The notes below the pieces were generated by a model. It ran no database searches. It was not told where the DNA came from and worked only from the letters and a program-made list of their open reading frames with translations. Positions 1 to 8,063 of a stretch of 16,680 nucleotides of DNA are shown here, piece after piece (the stretch's first letter is position 1; each line of letters opens with the position of its first letter). The translations under genes were made by a program, and so were the position numbers. The stretch spans positions 1 through 16,680 of the forward strand of contig JAFRBA010000232.1 in NCBI GenBank assembly GCA_017405115.1, in the 5' to 3' direction. This stretch comes from Kiritimatiellia bacterium. Its GTDB lineage: Bacteria > Verrucomicrobiota > Kiritimatiellia > RFP12 > UBA1067.

Positions 1-2385
1 AAGTTCGTCGAGAACGGCGAGCTCAAGTTCTGCGTGGCGCTCGACCCGAAGGCCGAGACCCGAGCGAAGAACAGGACTAAGAAGTCGATCGCCCCCGCGC
101 TCGTGCACCTGACGAACGCGATCTTCCGCACGACGGGGAAGCTGCCGGAAGTGGTGGACGAGAACGACTCCGCCGCGCTCGAGAAGCACCGCTACTGGCT
201 TGTGCTAGGAGACTCGAAGCTCGCGCGCAAGGCGGGGGTGGACGTCTCGAAGATGCCGACGGAGGGGTTCGCAGTGAAGACGTTCCCGCGCGGCGTCGTG
301 ATCGCGGGCGCGGACACGTCGCTCATCGAGGGCTACAACATGTGCGCAGTCGACACGTACGGCGCGGGCTGCGGCACGAAGTGGGGCGCGCTGGACTTCT
401 GCGAGCGCGTCTTGGGCTGCCGCTGGTACTTCCCCGGCGAGAGGGGCTGCCACTATCCCAAGATACATGACCTGGCGATTTCGCCGGTGCACTACGAGGA
501 CGCGCCGTACTTCCAGAGCCGAGGGGGACAGTGGTTCCTGATAGAGTCGTTGTACGACGAGGCCCGCACGGCCCACTGGAGGAAGTACCTCGGCGACGGC
601 GTGAAGGTGCGCGACCTGTCTTACATCGACCACTGGCGCAGCGGGGGCACGCATCCAGGCGGCGGAGCGCACTGCCCGCATCCGCGGCCGTACGCCAAGG
701 CGCATCCCGACAAGCTGAAGACGATCTTCTACACCGACCCGTACGGACACTTCTGGTACGAGCCGAAGGCGCACGTGGGGAACTACTACAACGTCGTGGA
801 CTTCGGGCTCGCGGACCTGCTCATAGAGGACGTGAAGGCGTTCTACGCCTCCGGCGGGCGGAAGGATCCCGGCGGGTTCAACGGATGCGTCAACGACATG
901 TACGTGTCGTTCGGCGTGTGCGACACCTACATGCCGGTCACCACCATGATGAACGACCCGACGGTGAAGAGGCTAGGGCTCATCTCGAAGGCGGATCTCG
1001 CGCGCGAGCCGGACGCGGTGATGGCGAACGTCTACGGACGGTTCATACAGTACTTCGCGAAGCGGATCGGAGAGGAGTTCCCCGGCAAGAAGCTCAACCT
1101 GCTCGCGTACTACAACACGAAGCACGCGCCGACCGACCCGCGCTGGAAGCTGCCCGACAACCTGGCGATATGGCTGTGCGACGGCAGGCTTCCGCGGCGG
1201 GTGCGCAGCGCGAAGTACATGAAGGGGTCGATCGCGCTGTTCAAGGAGTGGTACGACGCGCGCGGCGGGAAGCCCGCCGAGAAGGCGTGGCTCTACACCT
1301 CGAACGACAATCCGTTCCAGCGCGCGGTCATCCCGGAGTTCTCCGGCGAGGTCGTAAAGGTGCTGGGCAAGTACCTCGGCCGCGTCGGCAAGTTCTACGA
1401 CTTCGGCGCGCCGTACAGGGACCTCTGGTGCTACTGGTACTCCGCGTACTGCCAGTACCGCACCGAGTGGAACCCCGAGTTCCCGGTGGACGAGGCGATC
1501 GACGAGGCGTTCGACATAATGTACGGACCCGATGCCGGCGCGCACATGAAGGAGTTCCACCGCATCCAGAAGAAGGCGTTTCTCGACTATGCGCTTGAGA
1601 CGGAAGACCGCTCTCCGGTCTACCCGGCGGCCGTGGTTGACGCGATGGAGCGCGAGCTGAAGGCAGCAGGAGAGGCGGTGAAGGGCGACGCCCTCAGGGA
1701 GATCCGCTGGAAGCTCGTCGCAGACATGTGGTGGCCCGCGTTCGAGCTCCAGCGCGCGCAGGCGACTTACGAGCCTCCCGTCTACGACGTGCCGCGCCTC
1801 GCCGCCGGCGAGAAGGTCGCCCTCGACGGCAACGGCGGCGAAAAGGCGTGGGCGCGCGCGAAGCCGATGCCGCTCCTCGACCCGCGAGGGCTCGGCAAGG
1901 TCGCGTTCCCCGTCGACGTGCGCTTCCTCTGGGACGACGAAGGTCTCTATGGAAAGGTCGAGGGCGCATACTCCGCGCTCGCCGACGAGCAGAAGGACCT
2001 TTGGGGCAACGACTCCATAGAGCTCATATTCGCGCCCGGCCTCAAGAAGGAGGAGTACTACCAGATCGCGTTCGACTACGTCGGCAGGACATACAAAGGC
2101 TACCAGAAGGTCGCGCCGATCATCCAGCCCCTTGACCTCAACTGGAAGGCGGAGGGCTTCCGCCATGTCGAGAAGCTCGGCGCGAACCGCTGGACGTGCG
2201 AGTTCTTCGTTCCGTTCTCGGTCTTCAAGTGCGCGCCGCCAGGGGCGTACGACAGCTGGAACTTCAACTTCGTGCGCAACAAGATGGGCGAGCCTCGCGA
2301 CTATTCCGGCTCGTCGCTTACGATGCGCGTCAACACCAACCTGGCGATGTTCGGCATGCTCAGGTTCGGGGGGAGGGGCGACTGA
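1..2385 (+). CDS. DUF4838 / GH67-N-like protein with C-terminal CBM9-like domain (5' truncated)
   Basis: The reading frame is open from base 1, so the true start lies upstream; the GTG at 34 is internal because in-frame residues before it (FVENGELKF) match the first strand typical of this family. Codons about 1-165 resemble the alpha-glucuronidase N-terminal domain, including GTKWGALDF and LGCRWYFPGERG near codons 125-145. A DUF4838-type TIM-barrel region follows, with a CVND motif (N298, D299) and a later AYYNTKHAPTDP segment. From about codon 605 to the end is a beta-sandwich resembling CBM9-type or DOMON-like sugar-binding domains (VALDGNGGEKAW, then FLWDDEGLYG). The protein is probably exported, but the signal peptide would lie outside the window. 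It lacks the Cys cluster seen in the other DUF4838 gene at the right edge. The role is probably binding or hydrolysis of an acidic or otherwise decorated glycan; the family is largely uncharacterised. Its stop overlaps the start of the GH31 gene (TGATG). Confidence 0.85.
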   Translation, partial: KFVENGELKFCVALDPKAETRAKNRTKKSIAPALVHLTNAIFRTTGKLPEVVDENDSAALEKHRYWLVLGDSKLARKAGVDVSKMPTEGFAVKTFPRGVVIAGADTSLIEGYNMCAVDTYGAGCGTKWGALDFCERVLGCRWYFPGERGCHYPKIHDLAISPVHYEDAPYFQSRGGQWFLIESLYDEARTAHWRKYLGDGVKVRDLSYIDHWRSGGTHPGGGAHCPHPRPYAKAHPDKLKTIFYTDPYGHFWYEPKAHVGNYYNVVDFGLADLLIEDVKAFYASGGRKDPGGFNGCVNDMYVSFGVCDTYMPVTTMMNDPTVKRLGLISKADLAREPDAVMANVYGRFIQYFAKRIGEEFPGKKLNLLAYYNTKHAPTDPRWKLPDNLAIWLCDGRLPRRVRSAKYMKGSIALFKEWYDARGGKPAEKAWLYTSNDNPFQRAVIPEFSGEVVKVLGKYLGRVGKFYDFGAPYRDLWCYWYSAYCQYRTEWNPEFPVDEAIDEAFDIMYGPDAGAHMKEFHRIQKKAFLDYALETEDRSPVYPAAVVDAMERELKAAGEAVKGDALREIRWKLVADMWWPAFELQRAQATYEPPVYDVPRLAAGEKVALDGNGGEKAWARAKPMPLLDPRGLGKVAFPVDVRFLWDDEGLYGKVEGAYSALADEQKDLWGNDSIELIFAPGLKKEEYYQIAFDYVGRTYKGYQKVAPIIQPLDLNWKAEGFRHVEKLGANRWTCEFFVPFSVFKCAPPGAYDSWNFNFVRNKMGEPRDYSGSSLTMRVNTNLAMFGMLRFGGRGD
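2372..2376 (+). promoter_or_regulatory. Shine-Dalgarno site for the GH31 gene
   Basis: GGAGG lies 8 bases before the ATG at 2385, inside the last codons of the upstream gene. It supports 2385 as the start over the upstream in-frame ATG at 2196, which would overlap the neighbour by about 190 bases and precede the signal peptide. Confidence 0.65.
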
Positions 2386-5180
2386 TGGCGCACGGAACGG
2401 CAATCTCCGCGCTCGCCGCCCTGTGCGCCTGCGCCGCGTCCGGATACGCCGCGTTGCCGCGCCCCGTGTGGCGGGATCCCGACCAGTCCGGGAAGCGAGC
2501 CTTCGTGACGCGGCTTGACGACGGCTCGCGGCTGCGCGTCGACGTGGTGGCGGCGGACGTCGTTCGCGTGCGGCGCACTGCGGGCGAGGTCTGGACCGAA
2601 AGCGGCATGAACCGCTACGGGATCGTGCGTCGGCTGGAATGGGACGGCGCGGGCCTCGAAATCGGCGACGGCAGGGCGTCCACTGAGGCGCTGGAGGTCT
2701 CGGCCGGGAAGGACGGCGAGGTGCGGGTGCGCTCGCGCGTCTCCGGGGCGGACCTTTCGGTGAAGACATCGCTCACGCCGGACGGTGGCGCGGTCAGGTT
2801 CCCGCTTGCGCCCGGCGAGCGAGTGTTCGGCCTTGGCGACGTCCACCGCGGCAACATCCAGCGCAGACCGGGAAGGTACGAGATATTCGTGAAGAACGTG
2901 AACAGCTACATCCCGGTGCCGATGGCCATGACGAGCGGCGGATGGGGCGTGTTCATGAACACGACGTGGAAGAACTGGTTCGACGTCGGCAAGGCGGATG
3001 CCGACGCCATGAATTGCGGGATCCCGGTTGGGGACCTCGACTTCTACGTGTTCGTCGGGAGCGGCTACCGCGAGCTCCTCGATGCGTACACGCGCCTCAC
3101 CGGCAGGCCGCAGCTGTTGCCGTCGTTCGCATTCGGCTTCGCGTACGTCTGCAACCAGTACGTGAACGAGTTCGAGCTCGTCAACGAGGCCACGTGGTTC
3201 GAGAAGCTCGGCCTTCCGATAGACATAATAGGCCTGGAGCCAGGATGGATGGAGACGTTCTACGACCATTCGACGAAGAAGCGCTGGGATCCGAAGAGGT
3301 TCGGCTCCTTCCCGTTCTGGTGCCCCGTCGGCAAGCACATCTTCCCGTCCGCGCTCGAGCGCATGGGTATCAACCTCTCCCTCTGGATGTGTTGCGACTA
3401 CGACCTATTTCGCTACGAGGAGCAGTGCGCGGCGGGCGAGGCGAAGCGCCGCGGCGAGTCGTTCGCCGTAAATCCCGAGACAGGCGACACGTGGGTAGAC
3501 CCGCGCATCGAAAAGGAGTCCGTGGCCGCAGGGGGGAAGGTCGCGCGGCCGACGAGTGTGTACGAGTGGGACAAGTACCTCGACATGAACGCAATCGACA
3601 AGAAGTACCTCGAGGAGGCGCGCTATCCGGAGGGCGCGCTGCCGTGGTTCCGCCATCTCGAGAAGTTCTGCGACCAGGGCGCACGCTGCTGGAAGCTAGA
3701 CGGCAACCTGCAGGTATGCCAGATAGACGAACATCCAGGGCGAGTCTATGTCAATGGAATGAGTGTCGAAGAGGCGCACAACCTGTATCCGGTCGTCTAC
3801 GACAAGCAGATGGCGCAGGGCTACGAGCAGTACACCGGCCGTCGCGCGATGGTGTATTCGGCCGGCGGATACGCGGGCGTGCAGGCGTACGTGGCGACGT
3901 GGGCGGGCGACACTGGCGGCGGGGAGAAGACGCTCGTCTCGACGCTGAACCTCGGCCTGACGGGGCACCCGAACCAGAGCTGCGACATGACCCTGGCGTC
4001 CAAGACGCGGATGCACTACGGGTTCCTCGCCCCGTGGAGCCAGGCGAACGACTGGGACAGCTTCCACCGCCCGTGGACCGAGGGCGAGGAGGCCGAGAGA
4101 TCCTTCCGCCACTACGCGGCGCTGCGCTACTCGCTCTTCCCGTACATCTACGCTGCCGCTGCCGAGGCCTCGCGCACCGGATGGCCGATAGCGCGCGCCC
4201 TCGCGTTGGAGTTCCCCGGCGAGACGCGCTACGACGACTGCTTCACGACCTATCTCCTCGGTCCGGACCTGCTCGTCTCGGCGTTCGGCGAGTTCACCGA
4301 CGTCCCGCCGGGCACATGGTACGACTGGCGCACGGGACGGCGTGTCGAGGGCCCGTGCCGCGAGAGGATCGACCTCTCCGGCGTGTGGGGCGGCGGGCTT
4401 CTCGCCAGGGAGGGCGCAATCGTCCCCAGACTCGAAGGCAGGCGCCATCTTCCGCGCGGCTGGTACGAAAGCGTGGTGTTCGACGTTTGGCCGAAGGCTT
4501 CAGGCGAGTCGTCCCGCGTCTGGTACGAGGACGACGGCGACTCCCTCGGCTACCGCGACGGGGAATTCTCCGAGACCCGCGTTTCGTGCTCGAGGGAGGG
4601 CGGCGAGATCGTGTTCAGGATCGCCCCTCGCCGCGGTTCGTTCAAGGGCATGCCCAGGAGCCATTACGTGAAGCTGCGCTTCCGGCTTGACGCGCGTCCG
4701 GACGTCGACTGCGGAGAGTACGACTGGTACGCGAAGATGTTCTCCGTGGACCTGGGCGACGTAGACGCGGATACCGGCGCGGAGTTCCGCCTGAAGGCGC
4801 CCAAGGCGGTGCCAGCCTTCGCCGACGGGAGGTTCAAGGGTGTGGACCTCGGCGACATCTTCCTCAAGGACTCTCCTGGGCCCGTGCGCGCATTCGATCG
4901 CGAAGGCCGCGAGATCCGCGTCGCGGCGACCGAGCCGAGCTACGCGAAGCTGATGGAGATGAAGGACGAGGCCGGGCGCAGGCGCGGGTCCTGCGCCATG
5001 CGCGTGACGCTGACGCCGCGCAGCGTGCGTCCGGAAATCGCGCCGCTGCTGAAGCTCGTCGATGCCGTCGTGTTCGATGGCGGCTCGGAGCCCGACGCCG
5101 CCAGGCGCGCCGCCGCGCTTGCGGAACTCAGGCGCCTTGCGCCGGACATTCCGGTGTATGTCGCCCAGGAGGGTTTATGA
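2385..5180 (+). CDS. Secreted GH31-family alpha-glycosidase
   Basis: A 931-residue exported glycoside hydrolase. The start at 2385 gives a signal peptide (residues 1-22, cleavage after SGYA) and follows a GGAGG site; the frame extends further upstream only as overlap. An N-terminal beta-sandwich (galactose-mutarotase-like, about 25-235) precedes the (beta/alpha)8 barrel. In the barrel WKLDGN places the predicted nucleophile at D439 and WAGDTGG the predicted acid/base at D509; their 70-residue spacing suits GH31. A DUF5110-type beta domain follows, with YEDDG at 714-718 and GEFSET. About 160 C-terminal residues (roughly 770-931) go beyond the usual architecture and are unassigned. GH31 members retain configuration and attack alpha-linked glucose, xylose, galactose, GalNAc or sulfoquinovose; the substrate here is not determined. 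It is translationally coupled on both sides (TGATG at each junction). Confidence 0.92.
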   Translation: MAHGTAISALAALCACAASGYAALPRPVWRDPDQSGKRAFVTRLDDGSRLRVDVVAADVVRVRRTAGEVWTESGMNRYGIVRRLEWDGAGLEIGDGRASTEALEVSAGKDGEVRVRSRVSGADLSVKTSLTPDGGAVRFPLAPGERVFGLGDVHRGNIQRRPGRYEIFVKNVNSYIPVPMAMTSGGWGVFMNTTWKNWFDVGKADADAMNCGIPVGDLDFYVFVGSGYRELLDAYTRLTGRPQLLPSFAFGFAYVCNQYVNEFELVNEATWFEKLGLPIDIIGLEPGWMETFYDHSTKKRWDPKRFGSFPFWCPVGKHIFPSALERMGINLSLWMCCDYDLFRYEEQCAAGEAKRRGESFAVNPETGDTWVDPRIEKESVAAGGKVARPTSVYEWDKYLDMNAIDKKYLEEARYPEGALPWFRHLEKFCDQGARCWKLDGNLQVCQIDEHPGRVYVNGMSVEEAHNLYPVVYDKQMAQGYEQYTGRRAMVYSAGGYAGVQAYVATWAGDTGGGEKTLVSTLNLGLTGHPNQSCDMTLASKTRMHYGFLAPWSQANDWDSFHRPWTEGEEAERSFRHYAALRYSLFPYIYAAAAEASRTGWPIARALALEFPGETRYDDCFTTYLLGPDLLVSAFGEFTDVPPGTWYDWRTGRRVEGPCRERIDLSGVWGGGLLAREGAIVPRLEGRRHLPRGWYESVVFDVWPKASGESSRVWYEDDGDSLGYRDGEFSETRVSCSREGGEIVFRIAPRRGSFKGMPRSHYVKLRFRLDARPDVDCGEYDWYAKMFSVDLGDVDADTGAEFRLKAPKAVPAFADGRFKGVDLGDIFLKDSPGPVRAFDREGREIRVAATEPSYAKLMEMKDEAGRRRGSCAMRVTLTPRSVRPEIAPLLKLVDAVVFDGGSEPDAARRAAALAELRRLAPDIPVYVAQEGL
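5167..5172 (+). promoter_or_regulatory. Strong Shine-Dalgarno site deciding the start of the next gene
   Basis: A perfect AGGAGG lies within the last codons of the GH31 gene. It is 4 bases from the ATG at 5177 and 7 bases from the ATG at 5180, which favours 5180. That choice also reproduces the TGATG overlap seen at 2383-2387. Confidence 0.75.
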
Positions 5181-6064
5181 TGGCGCTCCGCATGCTGTCC
5201 GCCGCCGTCGCCGCGTTGATCCTTCCGAGTGCGTACGGAGCCGGCGATTCGGTCGTGGTGCGATTTGACGCGAAGCCGAAGCCGGACGTCAAGACGCTCT
5301 TCGCCGCCTCCGCCGACATCTCCAATGCCGCCGGCAAGTGGCAGTTTGGCGTCAAGAACCTGCGCGCCCATGGAAACGCGCCGCGCAGATTCTCGTTCGC
5401 GACGGGAAACGGGCGGCAGAACGGCTTCAGCGGCCTCATATCGTCCGTCGCCCTCGAGGTGAACGGGATTCCGTGGGAGAAGCTCCTTGTGCACGAGCGC
5501 GGCGTCCGCCAGTGGAGTCCGCCCGGCGACAGGCGCGGCGTGGAGATGTTCTTCAACTTCGACGGCGTGCCGGTGCGCGTGAGGGCGTCCATGGCGCCGG
5601 GCTCGCCGACCCTCGACTTCGAGATCACCCCGTCGACGCGCGGGCAGATGGCTCCTACCAGCATGGTGGTGAGAGTTTCGTCGATCCCGTCGTTCCTCGA
5701 CTGCGGGAGCGGCAAGCCCACGCGGTTTTTCGGATACCGGCGGCAGGTGCGTACGGAGAAGCGCCTGATTGGACCGGTGAAGTCCGGAAAGTTCGCCCTC
5801 GACGCCGGCGAGCGCGTGTTCGTGATGGAGGATGCCGACTACGACGGCGCGTCCGAAGGCAGGGGGCAAGGCCCAAGCGCCGTGCTGCTTGCCGACGCCA
5901 CGCCTGGCTTCGCGCACGTGAACGACAGCTGGACGGTCGACATGCGCTTCACTCCCGACCCTTCGAAGACGTTCCGTTTCTCTCTGCTCGAATGGCCGGA
6001 GAAGCGCGTCTCCAACGCCGATTTCGAGCGCGAAGCCGCCGTGTTCGCGACCAGACTCCCGTAG
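5180..6064 (+). CDS. Secreted protein of unknown family
   Basis: A protein of 294 residues (295 if the adjacent ATG at 5177 is used). The N-terminus is a clear signal peptide: a short Arg-containing start, the hydrophobic run MLSAAVAALILPSAYG, then a small-residue cleavage region near AYGAG. I do not recognise the mature part. It is rich in alternating hydrophobic/polar strands and aromatic residues, with few predicted helices, so an all-beta sandwich is likely. Notable segments are FFNFDGVPVRVRASMAPGSP, FVMEDADYDGASEG and DSWTVDMRFTPDPSK. Two Gly/Pro-rich acidic loops could bind a ligand or metal, but this is a guess. Coupling to the GH31 gene through TGATG and a strong AGGAGG implies matched expression, so a carbohydrate-binding or accessory role beside the glycosidase is plausible but unproven. 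Confidence 0.85.
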   Translation: MALRMLSAAVAALILPSAYGAGDSVVVRFDAKPKPDVKTLFAASADISNAAGKWQFGVKNLRAHGNAPRRFSFATGNGRQNGFSGLISSVALEVNGIPWEKLLVHERGVRQWSPPGDRRGVEMFFNFDGVPVRVRASMAPGSPTLDFEITPSTRGQMAPTSMVVRVSSIPSFLDCGSGKPTRFFGYRRQVRTEKRLIGPVKSGKFALDAGERVFVMEDADYDGASEGRGQGPSAVLLADATPGFAHVNDSWTVDMRFTPDPSKTFRFSLLEWPEKRVSNADFEREAAVFATRLP

Positions 6065-6155
6065 CCATGCCGCACCAGCGCACCATGGGCGAATTGCGCA
6101 CTTGCACGATGTGACCTTTTGAGTTGCGACACGGTGGGCTTTGGCTGCGGATTTG

Positions 6156-6164
6156 TGGTATAAT
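6156..6164 (+). promoter_or_regulatory. Extended -10 promoter (TGG-TATAAT)
   Basis: A perfect TATAAT at 6159-6164 is preceded by the extended -10 dinucleotide TG one base upstream. No convincing -35 hexamer is seen at 16-18 bases, so the extended element probably compensates. Transcription would begin near 6171, leaving a leader of about 50 bases before the GTG at 6223. The rest of the gap (6065-6222) holds no gene or clear terminator. The same core, TGTGGTATRAT, recurs at 10212-10222. Confidence 0.75.
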
Positions 6165-6203
6165 ACGTGGCATAGAAGTAGAAGAGTGCCATCTGCATGT
6201 AGC

Positions 6204-6213
6204 TGGAGAAAGG
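6204..6213 (+). promoter_or_regulatory. Shine-Dalgarno region for the GTG start at 6223
   Basis: The purine tract GGAGAAAGG sits about 9 bases before the GTG at 6223. Together with the promoter at 6156-6164 this rules out the longer frame that begins with TTG at 6124. Confidence 0.6.
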
Positions 6214-6222
6214 ACTTACGTC

Positions 6223-7125
6223 GTGAACAAGAAGCTGCCAAGTTTATGCTGTGCCGTTGCATCGCTGGTCATTCCTCTCTTGACCTTTGGGGCGACGGAA
6301 GACTGTGAGCCCGGCGAGCCGAAGATATCGGTGTTCGCAAGCTTCATCCGCGCCATCGCCAGGCAGCGCGGCGTCTCGAAGGCGCAAGCCGCCGACCTGC
6401 TGTACGAAATGGGGGTGCGGGGATTCGACGCAGGGCCGTCGGAACCGGATCTGGACGAGCTTGCGGGGACTCGCCTGAAGCCGATCAACCTATATTACTT
6501 CCCGGATTGGTTCGGGCGCAAGAAAGGCGGGGGCGTGCTTTCTCCCGAAGCGTGCCTGTCTCGCGCCGCGAAGCTTGGCGTGCCGCGCATAATGGTGGTG
6601 CCTCCGGGCTTCACCGACGGGAAGGACAACCTCGGCGAGTTTGAGCGGATACTTGCGCACATGAGGGAGTTCGTCGCCATGGCGAAAAGCCGTTCCATCA
6701 TCGTAACGGTCGAGGATTTTGGCGGAACGGCGAACTGCTGCTCGTACGCAAAGTATCTGAAGCGCTTCCTGGACGAGATTCCCGACCTCCGCTTCGCGCT
6801 CGACTCCGGGAACCTCTACTATGCTGGGCGGGGCGAGGACATCCTCGAGATGATGGCGTTCGCGAAAGGGCGCATCGGGCACGTCCACCTGAAGGACCAG
6901 TCGAAGGATGACAACCGCGGATACGTGACGCTTGGAATGGGGGCTGTGCCGAACGAGCGGGTCGTCAAGGAGGTCGCGGCCTCTGGATACGACGGCTGGT
7001 ACACGCTCGAGAACCCGGTGGGCGACGTCCTGAACGACTCTGTGCGCCAGGTCGCCCTGCTCAAGTCATGGCTGGCGGCGGCGCGTCGTTCCGGGTGCGC
7101 GGGTTCCACGAGCGGAAACCGCTGA
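6223..7125 (+). CDS. Exported xylose-isomerase-like TIM-barrel protein
   Basis: A 300-residue member of the sugar phosphate isomerase/epimerase (AP endonuclease 2 / xylose-isomerase-like TIM barrel) superfamily. The GTG start is chosen because the promoter and ribosome site lie just upstream. It begins with a signal peptide (MNKKL, then a hydrophobic stretch ending LTFGA), which is unusual for a family that is mostly cytoplasmic. The metal site of the fold is visible: E164 in TVEDF, D194 in ALDSGN, H220 and H222 in HVHLKD with D225, and E263 in TLEN. Such enzymes isomerise or epimerise small sugars using a divalent metal; the substrate here is unknown. The gene leads a new transcription unit and stands 23 bases before a second member of the same superfamily that lacks a signal peptide. 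An exported lipoprotein form is less likely, since no clean lipobox is seen. Confidence 0.85.
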   Translation: MNKKLPSLCCAVASLVIPLLTFGATEDCEPGEPKISVFASFIRAIARQRGVSKAQAADLLYEMGVRGFDAGPSEPDLDELAGTRLKPINLYYFPDWFGRKKGGGVLSPEACLSRAAKLGVPRIMVVPPGFTDGKDNLGEFERILAHMREFVAMAKSRSIIVTVEDFGGTANCCSYAKYLKRFLDEIPDLRFALDSGNLYYAGRGEDILEMMAFAKGRIGHVHLKDQSKDDNRGYVTLGMGAVPNERVVKEVAASGYDGWYTLENPVGDVLNDSVRQVALLKSWLAAARRSGCAGSTSGNR

Positions 7126-7137
7126 ACGCTTTCGACT

Positions 7138-7142
7138 GGAGG
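7138..7142 (+). promoter_or_regulatory. Shine-Dalgarno site for the gene at 7149
   Basis: GGAGG lies 6 bases before the ATG at 7149. It fixes this start, rather than the in-frame ATG at 7068 inside the previous gene. Confidence 0.7.
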
Positions 7143-7148
7143 CCTGTC

Positions 7149-8063
7149 ATGCAAATAGCAGTCTGCAGCTGGAGCTACCGCCTGAGCGCGGAGCGTGTCG
7201 CCGAGGAGATGTCGAAGTGCGAGGTGAAGAATGTCCATCTCGCGCTAAATCCATTCGTCGATCCGCTGGCGGTTGTGCCGGGGACGGCGGGCGAAACCGA
7301 GAACGTCGCCGGGACGGGAGGCGTCGATTCGCTCGACAAGCAGCGCGCCGACATCGAGGAATACCTTGCCTCCGGCCGGTGGAAGATATCGTCAACGCTC
7401 CACAACTCGCGCTACGACGACTATTCGACGCTCGAGTCCATCCGCAGGACGGGCGGGCTCGTCCCCGACGAGCACTGGGAGGAGAACCGCAGGATCATCG
7501 CGGACGTGGCGAAGCTGACGGCGGAGTGGAAGTCGCCCTACATGATGCTCCACGCAGGCTACATAGACCCGTCCGACAGGGCCGGGCACGCGAAGCTCAC
7601 CGACCGCCTCAAATGCGTGCGCGACATCTGCGCCGACGTCGGCGTCGGCCTTACGCTCGAGACGGGGCAGGAAACGGCAGAAGACCTCGCCGAGACGCTG
7701 TCGAACCTGCCGGGCGTATACGTAAACTTCGACCCCGCGAACATGATACTCTACGGGAAGGGCGACCCCGTCAAGGCCGTGAAGACGCTTGCGCCCTGGA
7801 TCCGGCACATCCACATAAAGGACGCGAAAAACGCGAAGACGCCCGGCACTTGGGGCGAAGAGGTCGAGTGGACGAAGGGCGAGGTCAACGCGGACGCATT
7901 CATCGCGGCGCTCAGGGATGTCGGCTACGATGGATGCCTTGCCGTCGAGCGCGAGGCTGGCGACGACCGCAGTGGAGACATCGCCCGCGCGGTAATGGAC
8001 TTGCGCAGAAGGGGGCTCTCTGCCGTCGGCGCTCCACATGGAGAAGCAGAAGGACATGAATGA
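7149..8063 (+). CDS. Cytoplasmic sugar phosphate isomerase/epimerase-like TIM-barrel protein
   Basis: A 304-residue xylose-isomerase-like TIM-barrel protein starting MQIAVCSWSY, with the first barrel strand right at the N-terminus and no signal peptide, hence cytoplasmic. The expected divalent-metal ligands are visible: E171 in LTLETGQ, D195 in NFDPANM, H220 and H222 in HIHIKD with D225, and E267 in AVERE. The HIH/D motif falls at the same residue numbers as in the upstream paralogue, but the rest of the two proteins differs widely. A 25-residue Gly-rich loop after strand 2 (VVPGTAGETENVAGTGG) is a distinctive insertion. It probably isomerises or epimerises a sugar (or keto-sugar) released by the neighbouring hydrolases; hydroxypyruvate-isomerase-like or inositol-pathway roles remain possible. 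Its end overlaps the next gene by 8 bases, pointing to co-translation. Confidence 0.87.
   Translation: MQIAVCSWSYRLSAERVAEEMSKCEVKNVHLALNPFVDPLAVVPGTAGETENVAGTGGVDSLDKQRADIEEYLASGRWKISSTLHNSRYDDYSTLESIRRTGGLVPDEHWEENRRIIADVAKLTAEWKSPYMMLHAGYIDPSDRAGHAKLTDRLKCVRDICADVGVGLTLETGQETAEDLAETLSNLPGVYVNFDPANMILYGKGDPVKAVKTLAPWIRHIHIKDAKNAKTPGTWGEEVEWTKGEVNADAFIAALRDVGYDGCLAVEREAGDDRSGDIARAVMDLRRRGLSAVGAPHGEAEGHE

Noticed and set aside
34..36. GTG as the true start of the first gene
   Set aside because: The frame continues to base 1 with residues that fit the family's first strand; no ribosome site lies before it.
973..2769. A 598-codon open frame on the - strand opposite the first two genes
   Set aside because: Arg/Pro/Ala-rich low-complexity translation with no domain, running antisense across the boundary of two well-supported genes; a by-product of high GC at third codon positions.
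2942..4690. A 582-codon + strand frame inside the GH31 gene, and similar long frames elsewhere (531-1598, 4940-6262 on the - strand, 7217-8059)
   Set aside because: All lie within recognised genes in other frames, are Arg-rich, and lack motifs or ribosome sites.
6167..6194. Hairpin in the 6223 leader (TGGCA ... TGCCA, 13-base loop) as a riboswitch or attenuator
   Set aside because: Only a five-pair stem with a long A-rich loop and no conserved riboswitch sequence; too weak to claim.
6124..6222. An extended N-terminus for the exported isomerase-like protein, from TTG 6124
   Set aside because: The -10 box at 6159-6164 lies inside this stretch, and the signal peptide begins at GTG 6223.
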